Assembly: GCA_020746875.1 (NCBI GenBank)
Contig: JAGTJL010000011.1
Location: forward strand, 1,922,001-1,986,000
Length of the DNA: 64,000 bases
Origin: Rhexocercosporidium sp. MPI-PUGE-AT-0058
Lineage: Eukaryota; Ascomycota; Leotiomycetes; Helotiales
Direction: 5' to 3'
Shown: positions 1-12,999 of the stretch, piece by piece
Position numbering within the stretch: position 1 is the first letter of the stretch
Layout: every line of letters starts with the position of its first letter
Notes under the pieces: model-generated
What the model saw: the letters and a program-made list of their open reading frames with translations, nothing else
Databases searched by the model: none
Told to the model about the DNA's origin: nothing
Program-made: the position numbers and the translations under genes

Positions 1-97
1 TAAATAATGATTCAAAGTCCTGCGATTTCCATTTTTTTATTTCAAAACATTCTGTTCTTACGGATTACCCTTGTCATACAAGACTTCTCTCTAAGTA
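1..97. other. flanking DNA left of the transposon nest
   Basis: No coding sequence is visible in this short stretch. It ends in the TA dinucleotide (96-97) that would be the target-site duplication of the Fot1/pogo-like element starting at 98. It may be host DNA or part of a further repeat that extends to the left of the window. Confidence 0.5.
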
Positions 98-1365
98 ACG
101 TCTAGCCAAAGTGGTCGATAAGTAAGCTGAGATAAGTTGATCTATTAAGCTGGCCTCTATAACGTAAGTCATAAGTTAAGGCTAAGGCTAGTAATAAGCC
201 AGTTAATAAATACTCAACTTATAAGTAGCTTATAAGCTATAAGAATTAAATTTCTTGATTTTAAAATGAATTTAAGTATCTACTAAATATAAGTAATGAA
301 CTAGAAGTAACTCGCTTATTAATTCTTAACCTTCTAATTAGCCGCAGCTACTCCAAGTATAGCTTTTAATAAACTTAATACTACCGAGAGCGATCAGCGC
401 CATAACTTTAGCCAATCTTAAATCATTTAAAAATAAAGTATATTTATTAAATAATTAATATAACTCCGTTAATATAATATCTTCGCACGCCTCACTTATA
501 ATTATCGACGATAAAGAATCTCGTGCTTCTCTTACTGAATCTTTTACTTCTCTTATTAATTTATTTACAACGATAATAACGCTATAATAATTAAAAGAGT
601 CAAAGATATTATATAATTACTATTTCCGTTCAGCGCTAACTTATAATAATAATTATAACCTTATAAAGCCTCCCAGCGAGCTAGTCAAGGACCTACTTTA
701 AGAAGAATTAAACAGGCAAATTACAGCTATATCTAACTGCTAATAAAGCTACTTTCAAGAAGTTATAAAAAGATAAGTATAAGGGCTAAGCGCCATCTGC
801 CAACTCTCGATCAACATAATCGCCAGAGCTTACGCCAGCGATATCTTCAGTAGAAAGAGATTACTTGAAATTAATTCTTAACGCCGCAGCACTTCAGCCA
901 ATTATACGACGATCTGTAATAACAAGTAGAAGACGTGATTAATATTACTACTACTTGCAAGAGCTTACTATTAACTATTTGAGCTTAATAAAATACTAGA
1001 AATTATATGAAGTCGAATAGCCTTAATTAGCTTAAATAGCTTTTGATTTATTAGTAATTCCTACTATAAGCTTAAAGTATAAAAGAGTCTTTTCGTCTTG
1101 CGCTAAACAGACTACTACAAAGAGTTCTAACTTATCTAGTTTAATACTATAATATTAAGAGTATTTGAAAAATTAGCAAAATCGTAATACTATTGAAATA
1201 ACTAATACTTTTAATATTATATTATTAAATATTTGAATAAAGCCTTAACTTATTAATAACTTATAAACCAATTAGTTAAGCTCATTAGTTATTATTTTAC
1301 AAATAAGTTAGTAAGTTGCTTTCTTTAGCTCAATTGATTACTGACTTATTGACTTATCGACCACT

Positions 1366-1845
1366 TGTTACAAACGCCTCGCATCCCGTGACACTAGACC
1401 CCGGGACAGCGTAGTACTTAAGACCGTAGGCTTAAGAGGGTAAGGGTCTTAAGAAAAGTATACTAAGAGAGTATTACTCCTGGAAGCATTCCTTTAAGAG
1501 ACTTTAATATTTAGGATTTTATAAGTCATATATTATATAAATATTATTATTAATAAACGATTAAAGGACAAATAAGCCCTTAAATTACGCGACCCTCTCA
1601 CGTAATAACCGCTAAGACCGGTGGACCGCCAGAGGTCTAGCGGTCTTAACGGTCTTAAGGGAAACGAAGGTTTTATAAAGACTAGCACGTTTATTATTAA
1701 ATAAGAGCTTTATACTTAACTAAAAATAGTATCTTAATCATATTAGTTATTGTTTATTTTATTATACGTAATACACTTACTTCTTAATTATTAAAATTAA
1801 TATAACTTATTATATTTACACCGAGTAAATATATAAACCGTAATA
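1366..1845 (+). repeat. 5' LTR of the gypsy element
   Basis: This 480-bp repeat is the direct partner of 17409-17889. Blocks such as CTTAAGACCGTAGGCTTAAG-type sequence and the segment near the end with ACACCGAGTAAATA are shared. Differences between the two copies are mainly transitions. Confidence 0.85.
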
Positions 1846-2019
1846 CTTTAAGTACCTTTTCGTTAAAAGTACCGATTTACGTATACTATATTAACCCCCT
1901 TAACTAAGGGCTAAGTACTTAGCCTATAAGGCAATGCTATTAGTACCCCTTTATTATCCGCACTTATTCCTAAGGGAAAGAATTATAAAAAAGCGAGGAT
2001 AAAGAAATGCCTAATATTT

Positions 2020-5000
2020 AAGATAACTTAATATATAAACTTAAGAAAACCTTAAAAGTCAAGTTCTCCGACACTTTTTAAGGAAACCGAAAGGACTTAA
2101 AGACTTTTATTCTTTAAGTAAAACTTTATTAATACTTTAATGACGACAAATTCCTTACCGACGAAAGCTACGCCCTTTGGACGGTATCGTACCTTAACAA
2201 GGTGGTCAATAAGTAAGCTGAGTTAAGCTGGTTAATTAAGCTGAGCCTTATAACGTAAGTCATTAGTTAGGGCTAGGGCTTGTAATAAGTCAATTTATAA
2301 AAGCTCAACTTATAAGTGGCTTATAAGCTATAAGAATTAAATTTCTTAATTTTGGAGTAAGTTTAAGTAGGCGCTAAGTATAAACGATAAATAAGAAAAG
2401 GCTCGCTTAATAAATCCTGAGCCTTTAATTAGTCGTAGCCTTCTAAAGAATAGCTTTTAATTAGCTAAATATTACCGAAGGCGGTCAGCGTTATTATTTT
2501 AGCAAATCTTATAATATTAAAACTAAAGTATGTTTATTAAATAATTAATGTAATTTTATTAATATGACTTCCCCTTACGCCTTACTTATAATTATTAACG
2601 ATAGAGAATCTTGTGCGTCTCCTGCCGCATCTTTTATATCTCTTATTAACTTGTTTATAATAATAATGGCGCTATAGTCGTTAAAAGAGCTAAAAATACT
2701 CCGTAATCGCTATTTCCGTTCAATTCTAACTTATAACGATAAGTACGACCTTACCAAGCTTCTTAATAAGTTAATTACGGCTAAATACTTTTTATACGAC
2801 TTTAGGGAGCCTCTTTTTGATAATAGAGAAGCTCGCTTATTAAGATTTCTTATAGGCCATGTTCTAGCGTTTATTAATAAGAGGAATCTCACGTCTTAGA
2901 TTTAAAAAGTAGGTTACGCGTTAATTAATTAAATTAAGGCTTTAAAGCCGAGAATATAATGTTATAAACTCTATATAATTCTCTATTAATTTATTAGTTT
3001 TATACGCTGACTTTTGTAAGCTATTATAATAAGAAATTCAGTAAGAACCGCGATTATTACTTTAATATGAATACCCTTAATAACGCTTTTATATATTTAC
3101 TTAATATATATAGTTTAGACGAAGAAGGAAATATATAGAAAATAAAGAACGATAAACTTATAGCGTAACTTTTAGGAATTGTTAATGGAGATTATAATAG
3201 AATTATTCTCTGTCGATAATAAGAGTTTAAGAACGCGTTTCTTAAATAGATTATCTGCGAGAACGTTAAATATAAAAAAGCAGCTTTTTGTCGACTTAAA
3301 AGGTGCTTTATTCTTATTAATAAAGATATAGTTAACATGTTACTTACTTTATATGTCACGGTTGAAAGTTAGATTTACGAGCTTTTTGCATACTTTGAGC
3401 CATAGGTTATTAAAGAAGTTCGACGCGTTAAATCACGTATAACTATTACTTTTGACGGCTAGGGATTAAAACGTGAGAAGATTAGCGTTCTTAATATTAT
3501 AGTATATTTTATTAGCGATAAATATAAAGCCGTGATACGGCTAATTAGGCTGCTAATGCTTCTAAAGCATAAAAAGACTGGTATTAGTATATATATTACC
3601 TTTTAAATCTCTTACTTTTGACGGCTAATTCTTTATAGATTAATGCTCGATTCTTTTCTTTCTTTTATAACGATTCGGCATTATTATCGAGAATTTTAAT
3701 TACTTTGTCTTTAATAACGCGTTTAATAATTATATTATATTATAAAAGTTAGTAAAGGTAATAGGATTTAATTTTAAATAAAAGAGATTACGTTATATAA
3801 GTCACGTTATTAACTTAATTGTTAGCGCATATTTATTTAGTTAAGATAAAGCCTTATTCGACGATAAATATAAGAAGGCTGGCGCGGCAGACCGACGAAA
3901 GCTTTAATAACGATAAAGAAAGGTTAGTAAGCTTTATAACTTAATTGTATACGTTATAGCGTTTGGCAAGAAATCGGAATTATTCCTTAACTTTTAAAAG
4001 ATATTAAATATTAATATAGTAGAAGGAAAGAAATAGAAGCTGATTCTCGACGGAAGAGTACGTTGGAATATTACGTATTAAATAATACGCCGCGGCTTCG
4101 AATTGCGCGAATCTCTTACTTTATATGCGGCTATATTATACGTTTCGGTAAATCTTCTTAATTAAGAGATATTTAATAACGATTATTTATTAAATAAAGA
4201 GTAAAAGAGTCTTATAATTATTAAAAATCAGCTCGCGCTATTGTTTTATCTTATTAAAAGATTAGAAGGCAATGCGAAGTTAATAGAAGGTGCTTTATAA
4301 CTTTTACACGGAGCTTTATAAGAGGCTTTAATTGTGCTAGAATATATTATAGCACATTTCGAGACTCTTAAGGCTGAAGCAAAAGACGGCAAATTCAACG
4401 ATTACAAAAGTATACGCTAATCGATAACTCTTACGTAAGGAGCTTATCAAAAGTAATATAAAAAGACCGACGATTCTATAGCTTAATAAGCTATAATAAT
4501 GCTTTATCTTTGTTATAAATGGACTTATTTTAAGAAGAATTAAACAGGTAAATTACTATTATATCTAATTGCTAGCAAAGCTGCCTTTAAGAAATTATAA
4601 GAAGAAAAGTATAAGAGTTAAGCGCTAACTGTTAATTCTCGATTAATATAATTGCCAAAACTTTCGCCGGCGATATCTTTAATAAAAAGAGATTACTTAA
4701 AGTCAATTCTTGACGCCGCAGTATCTCAGCTAATTATAAGACGCTTTATAATAATAAGTAGGAAGCGTAATTAATATTATTATTACTTATAAGAGCCTAT
4801 TATTAATTATTTAAGTTTAATAGAGTATTAAAAGTTATATAAGGTCAAGTGGCCTTAATTAGCTTAAATAGCTTTTGATTTATTAGTAATTCTTATTATA
4901 AGTTCGGAGTGCGAGAGAGTTTTTTTATTTTATACTAAATAAATAACTGTAAAAAGTTCTAGCTTGTCTAATTTAATATTATAGCATTAAGAGTGCTTAA

Positions 5001-5900
5001 AAAATTAGCAAAATCGTAATGCTATTAAAATTACTAATGCTTTTAGTATAGTATTATTAAATATTTAAATAGAGCCTTAACTTATTAATCACTTATAAGC
5101 AAATCAGTTAAGCTCATCAGTTAGTGTTTTAGAGGTAAGTTAATAAGTTGCTTCTTTAGCCTTAACTAATAACTGACTTACTGACTTATTGACCACCTTA
5201 TACCTTAAAGGCGAGGCCATATAATAAATTAAGCTATTTCTTAGGGACTACTTCGAATACAAAGCTATTTACGGAGTTATACTCGCCACGCAGATTATAT
5301 TTAAAACTTAAAGAAGATTTAAGAAGGAGATTCGACAAATGTTCGACGATATTAATAAAATTAAAACGGCCGAAACTTATTTATACGGCTTAAAGCAAGT
5401 CAATAGCGTAATAGCTTACGCCACAGAATTCTAAAAGCACGTTAATAAGACTAGCTAGAACTCTTAATTATTTATTAATTATTATTAACGGAGGCTTAAA
5501 GACTATATCCAATTAAAGCTCACTCGGATCGACCCTTAAGCCAGAAACATTCTTACTTTTATTAAATAAACCGTCTGAATCGACAATTGCCTACACGAGT
5601 TTAAACGCGAATAGTAGACGTACGTAAGAAAGGGCTAAAAGTAGTCTAGTTATTAACAGAACGAGAGGCGCCGACGGCAAGGCAACCTTAAGGACAACTA
5701 ATAGTCAGATTTTATAAAGTGCGACGCTACTTATAAGAAAGAGAAAGGTAAGGCACGATAAAAAGGACTATTAAAGGAAGTTATAAATAAGTGACGCAAG
5801 AAGAAGTTATGCTACGAATGTGGCCTTCCGGGCTATATAACGAGCTCGCACCGTAAGAAAAGTATTAAAAAGAAATAGCTTAACTTTATAGGACGAGGGG
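2020..5900 (+). pseudogene. gypsy gag, interrupted by hAT element 2
   Basis: Translation from about 2040 to 2197, continued after 5208, gives a retrotransposon Gag: a capsid-like region, then a basic segment, then a zinc knuckle near 5805-5860 (CYECGLPGY, with the expected His and last Cys already changed to Tyr and Ser). Many CAA/CAG/TGG positions are stops. The hAT insertion at TACCTTAA falls inside this frame. Function in an intact element would be packaging of the RNA; nothing functional can be made from this copy. Confidence 0.75.
2198..5200 (+). mobile_element. hAT element 2: full-length copy, RIP-mutated
   Basis: The ends are CAAGGTGGTCAATAAGT at 2198 and its complement finishing at 5200 (outermost base mutated C to T). 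The 8-bp TSD TACCTTAA occurs at 2190-2197 and 5201-5208. On the plus strand at about 3100-5060 a hAT transposase is readable through many stops. The core has a segment of the type ITFDG..LKREKISVLN (near 3440-3500). The C-terminal dimerisation region near 4850-5050 has SSE-ER-F followed by a QH-ECLKN block. It is 3003 bp long, a plausible autonomous size, and hAT element 1 is a deletion derivative of it. Confidence 0.85.
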
Positions 5901-6149
5901 CTTATGACATTATTAGCGTGCCGCTTTCCCTCCTATTAAAAGAAGTCCAGATTAGCGCTACTTACCGTTATATAACAATAGACGAGTTTAACGTTAATTA
6001 TATTAATAGCTAGATCGAGGGTGACGGCGGTAAAGAAAACAGTAAGTAGAGTAAGACGGATAATAACTATATCCGCTAGTATATAATAGGACTCGAGTCC
6101 AGCGACTAAATATAATAAGACAAGTATTACGTTTAATAACGGGTATTTA

Positions 6150-9100
6150 AAACCACACGTAAGACATAAAGCCTAGAGGACATGACTAATGTCGAGAGAA
6201 GCGAAGACTTGTAATATTAAGGCAACGCCATATTATTAGGTTTAGTATTATCCGGGCCCTAAAAGCGTGAGGTCTGGCGAGTCACGTAACGGGAGGAATA
6301 CCTTACTCGCGAGGCTCTTAATATTAAGCACTAAACGAACGTCGATATAAGAGTCACTTACGTCGAACTAGGAATCGTTTTACGCGGAAGACCGTAATAA
6401 GGCGAGGAACACGAAGTAGTCTTTTAAAGCAACTTACGTATTGCCTAAAGGACAGCGGACGTTAAAAATAATATTTTTTAAACTTACGTTTAATAAATCC
6501 TAGTCGACGAAATATTATTTTAATAAACGATAATATAAATAAACGTAAGAAACGTATAAGAGGTTATTATAAAGACATTACGGAACCGAATATAAGTTAA
6601 TTTACGAAATAACTTAAAAACTTATTATAAAAGACCCTTTAAACCTTTTATATTCTTAAGTATAAACCAATTATATTATATTTTATATAAAGATTTAAAG
6701 AATCGGTAATAAGAAAACATATTAATTAAAGAAGTTTACGTCGAAGGAATAGATTAACAAACGCTTACAGTTATAAGAAAAAGTAACTATTTAACTTTTG
6801 ACGTTAATATTTAAAAAGTAAAATTATAAGCTATAATAAATTCCGGAGTATAAAAGAACTTTATATTTTTTATTATTGCGATTTAATATTTCCTGCTTAT
6901 TAAAGTCAAGAAGGACGGGTATTAATTAATACTCGCCGATAGAGGACTTATCGCGAACGGCCTAATCGATATATAAATAAAGTTATTATATATAGAAATC
7001 GGCGGATACTTTAAATATATTTAATTTAATATAATTAAGATTAAGAGACACGATATTATTTTAAGACTATTATAAATGTAACTTTATAATTCGAAAATCG
7101 ACTAAAAGACGTAAAAACTAAAGTTTAATAATTATAAAAGCTATTTTTAAGACAAAAAAGCAACGAAAGGCTTAAAAGAGTTAAGCGCAACTTTTAAGAA
7201 AAAGCTAGGGGACGAGGTAACGAGCCTTATAACGGTCGACATATCGTTAAAATATAAACGATTTAAAATATTATTTAAAGAGGAATTAAGTAATAGCGCC
7301 TTGTTTAAATATTAAGATTATAATTATTAAATCGAGTTAATTAAAGGCACGAAGCTAATATTTTAATTATTATAAGAATATTTAATTATAAACTTAATAA
7401 TAATTAAGAAATATATCGATAAAAACTTAACGAAAGGATTTATTTAAGAGTCTAAATTCCTTTAAAGGAGTAACGTCTTTTTTATAATAAAAAAGGACGG
7501 CGGATAAAAAATATATATCGACTACCGTTAATTAAATAATATTATTAAAAAGGATTATTATGTATTACTTTTAGCTAAGGAATTACGTAATAAGCTTAGC
7601 GGCGCTAAAATCTTTACTTAACTCGACTTCTAAAGCGCGTATAACTTTATAAAAATAGCTAAAAAAAAAGAAGAAAAAATAGTATTTCGCATACGTTTCG
7701 ATTATTATAAGTACATAGTTATGCCTTTCGAATTAACTAACGCGCCTACTATATTTTAGCGTCTAATTAATAATATTTTATAATAATACTTAAACGTAAT
7801 ATATATATATATTATTTAAACGACATTTTAATTTATTTTAAAATAAATAAATAATACGTAAAAGACGTCATAACGATATTAAAAAAGCTTAAGGCCTTCT
7901 TAATACTCTTAAAACCTAAGAAGTGCCATTTTCATAAAAAAGAAGTCACCTTTTTAAGTTATATAATTACTATTATAGAACTAATTATAGACTCCTAAAA
8001 AGTTAAAATAGTCGTAGAGTAGACTAGGCCCACAAATGTTAAGGAAATATAATCTTTTTTAAGATTTGCTAACTTTTATAAACGATTTATTCGAAACTAT
8101 TTAAAGATTACTATATTATTTATAAAGTTAATATATAAAGACAAAAGTTTCGACTAAAATAATAAAATAATAATAGTTCTTTAAGACCTTAAGAAAGCTT
8201 TTATTAAGGAATTAGTCCTTATGTCCTTTGACTTAAGTAAGGAAATTATAATAAAGATAGACGCTTTTAATTATATTATTAAGGCCGTGCTAAACTAATT
8301 AGGCGAAGACGGCAAATAGTAACTAGTTATATATTATTCGCGGAAACTCTTATTAATAAAACTTAATTACGATATTTATAATAAGGAATTATTAAAAGTT
8401 ATAGACGTAATACGTAAATAAAAGGTCTACCTTAAGGAATTGTCTTATAAGGTATGGATTTTAACGGATTATAAAAATCTTATTTATTTTACGATTATTA
8501 AAGAATTAAATCGATAATAAGTTTAATAATACGAAATACTTTTTATAATTAAGCTTCGATTTTCATATATTAAAGGAACGGAAAACGCTAGGGCCGACGC
8601 TCTTAATAAGAAACTAAAGTATTTTATAAATAAAATACACGAGTCGTATATTATATTTAAAAAAGATAATGACTCGCTAATAGTCAATTATAAGTAATTA
8701 ATAACGATAAGTTAAGTCCCCGAGAAAATCTAGAAAGGCTATATTAACGACTTAATAATAATTAAATAAAAGAAGTAATTAAGTAAAAGATTTTCTTTTA
8801 TTAATATTAAAATACTTTTATATTAAAGACGAGTTTATATTCTTATTCGGAATAAAGTAGATTTCGTTAAAAAAATAATATAAGCTACCGGCTTATGGAC
8901 ATTAAGGGGTAGCTAAGACATTATTAAGGTTATTTAAGGAATATTATTTCTTAAAAATAAAAAAAGTAATTAAAGACGTAATTTTATTATATAATATATA
9001 TATATAAAATAAAGTAAATTACTATATATTATATAAGCTTATGAAGTTATTAACGACACCGCCACGCTTATAAAAGTCAATCGCTTTAGACTTTGTAGTC

Positions 9101-10110
9101 GAATTATTACCTTCGAAGGATCCGATTATTAAAATTACTTACGATTCGATTTACGTAATAATAAATAAAATAATAAAGTACGCGTATATAATACCGGTAT
9201 TAGGCATATAAAATGCGCCGACGATAGCGTAAGTATTCCTTCGAACGATTTTCGCGAATTACGGAATATTAAATAAGGTTATTTTAAATAAAAATAAATT
9301 CTTTACTTCGAAGTTCTAAAAAACATTAATATTATTCTTAAAAATAAAATAAAAAATGTTAATAGCATTTTATTTTTAAATCGACGGCCAAATAAAACGA
9401 ATTAATTAAATAATAAAGACTTATTTTCGATATTACGTAAATTATAAATAAGACGACTGAGTTCAATTACTCCTAACCGCTTAATTTATATATAATAACG
9501 TAAATTAAAAAACCATTAAAATATCGCCGTTTTACGTGAATTATAGGTATAACTCGACGGCATATAACACATTAATAGCGGGTTAAGAGACCGCATATAA
9601 AGCCATATTATAGAAGGATAAGCTTAAGCAATTATATAACGAATTATTAACGGATATTTTATTTATTATATAAAGATTAACTATTTATTATAATAAAAAG
9701 CGTAATATAAGACTAACGCTAAAAGAAAGGAATAAGGTTTATTTACTTAAAAAGAATATCGCGATTAAGTAATTAAATAATAAATTAAATCATAAAAAGC
9801 TAAGACTATTTAAAATTGTAAAGGTTAAGGGACTAATTAATTATTAGCTAGTACTTCCGAAAACTATAAATATTTACTTAGTATTTTATATATTACTCCT
9901 CGAACCAGCACCGCTAAGAGCATTACTAGCTTTTATTATAAAAGTATAATTAATAAACTTAAACTTTAAATATAATATTAAAATTATTTTAAACTATTAA
10001 TATTTCCGCGGCGTCGTTAAGTATTTAATTAAGTAAAAAAGGTATTTATAATTTGAAAACATTTAAAAACTTAAGTTTAACTTCTATTATTTTAAGTAAT
10101 TTTAAAGGTT
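6150..10110 (+). pseudogene. gypsy pol with C-terminal chromodomain-like segment
   Basis: The order is typical of chromoviral gypsy elements. The reverse transcriptase lies near 7380-7850 (IDYR-LN, then FELTNAPTIF). RNase H lies near 8040-8500. The integrase lies near 8860-9560, with IALDFVVELLPSKDP followed by TYDSIYVI. A chromodomain-like piece lies near 10000-10100 (RYFRGVVKYLIK). The catalytic YxDD of the reverse transcriptase falls in a mutated stretch near 7800-7820. In-frame stops occur every few tens of codons, nearly all explainable by C to T or G to A changes. Confidence 0.8.
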
Positions 10111-10179
10111 TCGTTTATAAAACTTAAATTTACTTAAAAGGCCGAATTTATAAAGTTAAGTAAAATCTACTTAATTAAA

Positions 10180-10585
10180 AAGAACTCGGCGGAGTCGACG
10201 ACAAATGGCGGGGTAAGTAAGCGAGTAGCGGAGGCCTTTTGTCTCTTTTTCTCCGTAATTTCTCACGCTTTTACCTCCTTTAATTCGTTTATATTCTTAA
10301 AGCCGTAATAAAGTATTTTTACCCCTTGCTTCTTTAAGAACTTCCGTTAATAAGTCAAGCGATTAAGGCGGCCCGCAGCTTTTTATAAGGCCGCGGTTAT
10401 TTCCTTTTAAGCCCGCAAAAACTTGTCACGCGCGGCCTTCTCGGCCTCGCGCGCTAAACGCTCTTTTACCTTTAATTTATTTTTTACTCTTTTAAGAGTA
10501 TCTTAACTCTCGATTAAGGGCATCTCGACATTACACTTTTTATTAACTCTAGTATACTCCGAGTAACGACTCGACTCGGAGGACA
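10180..10585 (-). pseudogene. antisense ORF at the 3' end of the gypsy element
   Basis: Opposite to pol, a frame begins MSSESSRYSEYTRVNKK at about 10585. With four or five stops it runs to about 10180. It is rich in Arg, Lys, Glu and Ala with a heptad look (AREAEKAARDKFLRA), so probably a coiled coil. From general knowledge, fungal gypsy elements often carry such a small antisense coding frame before the 3' LTR; its role is unknown. The copia element at 10598 inserted just upstream of the start. Confidence 0.55.
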
Positions 10586-10597
10586 TTATATACGTCT

Positions 10598-10794
10598 TAT
10601 TGTGCAATATACCTTGAGGCTCCACAAAGGCGAATATTAAGTTAATTAAAGGCTGCGCAGTTGCGTATATAACTATTATTATTTTTATTACATATAACGC
10701 ATTCAAGCTCCCTAAATAAAAGAGCTTACTAGCGCTATAGTTTTAGTAGTCTTAATTAGGCTCGCTTAGCCAACTAATTATAACTTATATAATA
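10598..10794 (-). repeat. 3' LTR of copia element 1
   Basis: This 197-bp repeat matches 16982-17178 with transition differences. It is more AT-rich than its partner: for example, the end reads TATAATA where the partner has CACGACA. Confidence 0.8.
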
Positions 10795-11239
10795 TACCCC
10801 CTCGCCAAAAATAATACGTAGCTTTAACGAAGCAAATAAGTATATAATAAATATAATAAATAATAATAAAACGACAAATAATAAGGAAAAATAATAATTA
10901 ATAATTAAAGCAAATATACTTAATATATAAGCGAAAGTATATAAATAGCTCCCTCCCCTCCGTAACTTCCTTTTATAAATATATTAAATTTAAAAATAAG
11001 TCGTGTTTCTGCCGCTAAGTTAGCCGCCCGTGCCTCCCGCTTCTTTAACCTCGCCGCTGCTCGCGTAATTAAAAAAGTATATTTCTTTTTATCTTTTATA
11101 TCTTTAAATTTAGTTTTCGACGTTATTTAAATTAAAAAATCAAGAAATTAAATAAGTTAAAATATATTAATTAATTATAATAACTTGCCGCCGCTTTTCC
11201 TCCCCCTCGCCGTCGCCTTCGCCCTTGCACCCCTTCTCT

Positions 11240-12190
11240 TATGCCTCCTTCTACCGCCCCTGCCGCCCCTGCTACTCCCGCCCGCCGGCGTGCTAAAGTA
11301 GATACTAATAAGGAAGTCTTTTATTCGGCATACGTTAAAGCTGCTTTAAAAGGTAACTTTCTTATTAATATTTATTAAAATACTACTAGTTCGGCTCGGT
11401 GCTTTCGGTATCACAGCTAGAATTATAATTATACTAATCCTGTCGGGCCTGCTATCGCGGTAGCTTTTGCCGCTTTTATAAAAGAAAAGCGTAATACTTC
11501 TCGCACCCGCGTAAGTTTAGCTTTAATTCTTATGTTTTAAGATTAGCTAATTTTAAATAATAATTAAAAAACTTCCGGGCTTTAGTCCGTAATACTCTTA
11601 CTGCGCTTAATATATTTATTTTATCTTTATAAATAGCTTTAAAGAATTTAACTTTAATTATTTAATTGCTACTACTGCGGCCCCCGCCCCCGCCCTCGTC
11701 GTCCCTGCCTCCGCCCCCCGCCTAATCCTCCTATCTATTTAGGTTAATACTAGTACTAGTGCTAATACTATTAGTGCTAGTATTATTACTAATAATATAA
11801 TCGCCCGCCGCCGCCGCATTAAGGAGTTACTAATAGAGCTAGTGAATTTATTAGTAGTTTAGTTCGCGACTTAATAACGGCTTAAAAACGTACTTCTTTA
11901 AAGTCATAATTTATTACCTTATAAATAGCTTAAGAACGGGCTTTTTTGTATTTACTTACGTTAATTTAATTATAGCTTCGGCCGGAATAGAATTTTTACT
12001 TTTTAATAACTTAAAAAGAAATATATTTTACGTGATTATATTAACTTAAAAAATACTTTAAAATATAAAAGAAAATAAAAGAGTATATTTATAATAAAGT
12101 ATAAGCTTTAATTAAGCTTTTCTATCGACGCTTTAACGTCTTATAAATTAAATAATATAATAAAAGTCTTAAACTTCTGTCGTAAAAAGT
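11240..12190 (+). pseudogene. plus-strand ORF inside copia element 1, function unknown
   Basis: A frame starting near 11240 with MPPST followed by Ala/Pro/Arg-rich sequence runs through a Cys-containing block (SSARCFR..., near 11390) into a region with polymorphic CTAGTA/CTAATA triplets (11740-11800). It is antisense to the copia genes and lies between integrase and the 3' LTR. It may be an extra element-encoded ORF or a further nested element. I recognise no family. Confidence 0.4.
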
Positions 12191-12194
12191 TTTT

Positions 12195-12738
12195 AATAAG
12201 GCTATTAACGTATATTTCATTTATAAGCAAGTATATAACTTTAAAACTTCCTTTTTAATACTCTTAGCGTAATTATATATTTTAAATATTAACGTGCTTA
12301 AGCTTAATTAATATACGCTAATTCTCTTTAATTATAAGCCTAATCGTTTATTAATTATCATAAAAAATATTTTAAAAGCACCTTATATTAAAGTATATCT
12401 CCGTAAAGAACCTTTATAATATTATAATTATCTTTACAGTTCGCTCCACTCTTAAGAGCTCAGCCTCAATTGTCGAGGTAATAACTATATCTTATTTAAT
12501 TGCTATTTATAATATAATACCTTTAAATAAAATAATAATAAGCCCTTATAAAGAACGCTTAATTTTTAAATTATTTACGAAAAAAGCATTAAAAGTTATT
12601 ACAAGCTACGTCTCGCTCTTTTAACGATTATAAACAATACTTAAGAAGCGTGTTTTAAAAAGGTAACGTATAATCTAATTCACAGCTTATAAATGCTTTT
12701 AACTCGAGTTCGTCAAGAAATATAATAACTATGAAGCT
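12195..12738 (+). repeat. dispersed repeat of unknown type, copy 1
   Basis: About 540 bp here match 40075-40620 in the same orientation (shared blocks such as TAAGCAAGTATATAACTT and CTTTACAGTTCGCTC). In both copies one plus-strand frame translates with few stops and similar residues (YNFKTSFL.LLA.LYILNINV), which suggests a coding region. I do not recognise the protein. In this copy it follows the plus-strand ORF of copia element 1 without an obvious boundary. Confidence 0.65.
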
Positions 12739-12999
12739 ATAAAAGTTATATCTAATTTAAGTATAACAGCTGAGTATAATACGGAACCGACCTTCTCTTA
12801 ATACTCTTTGACTTAGTCTGTAGTTACGTTGATTTAGAGTTTGCAGTTACTTATATTCTGATCGATTCGCTACTAACTGCAGCTATAAATATAATATGCA
12901 GAGTTTTATAATCTTTTTTATTTTTACGCGTTATCTTATTATTTTAAAATATTATAATAAAAGATATAATATACGTATAATTCTTATTTATTTAATTTA

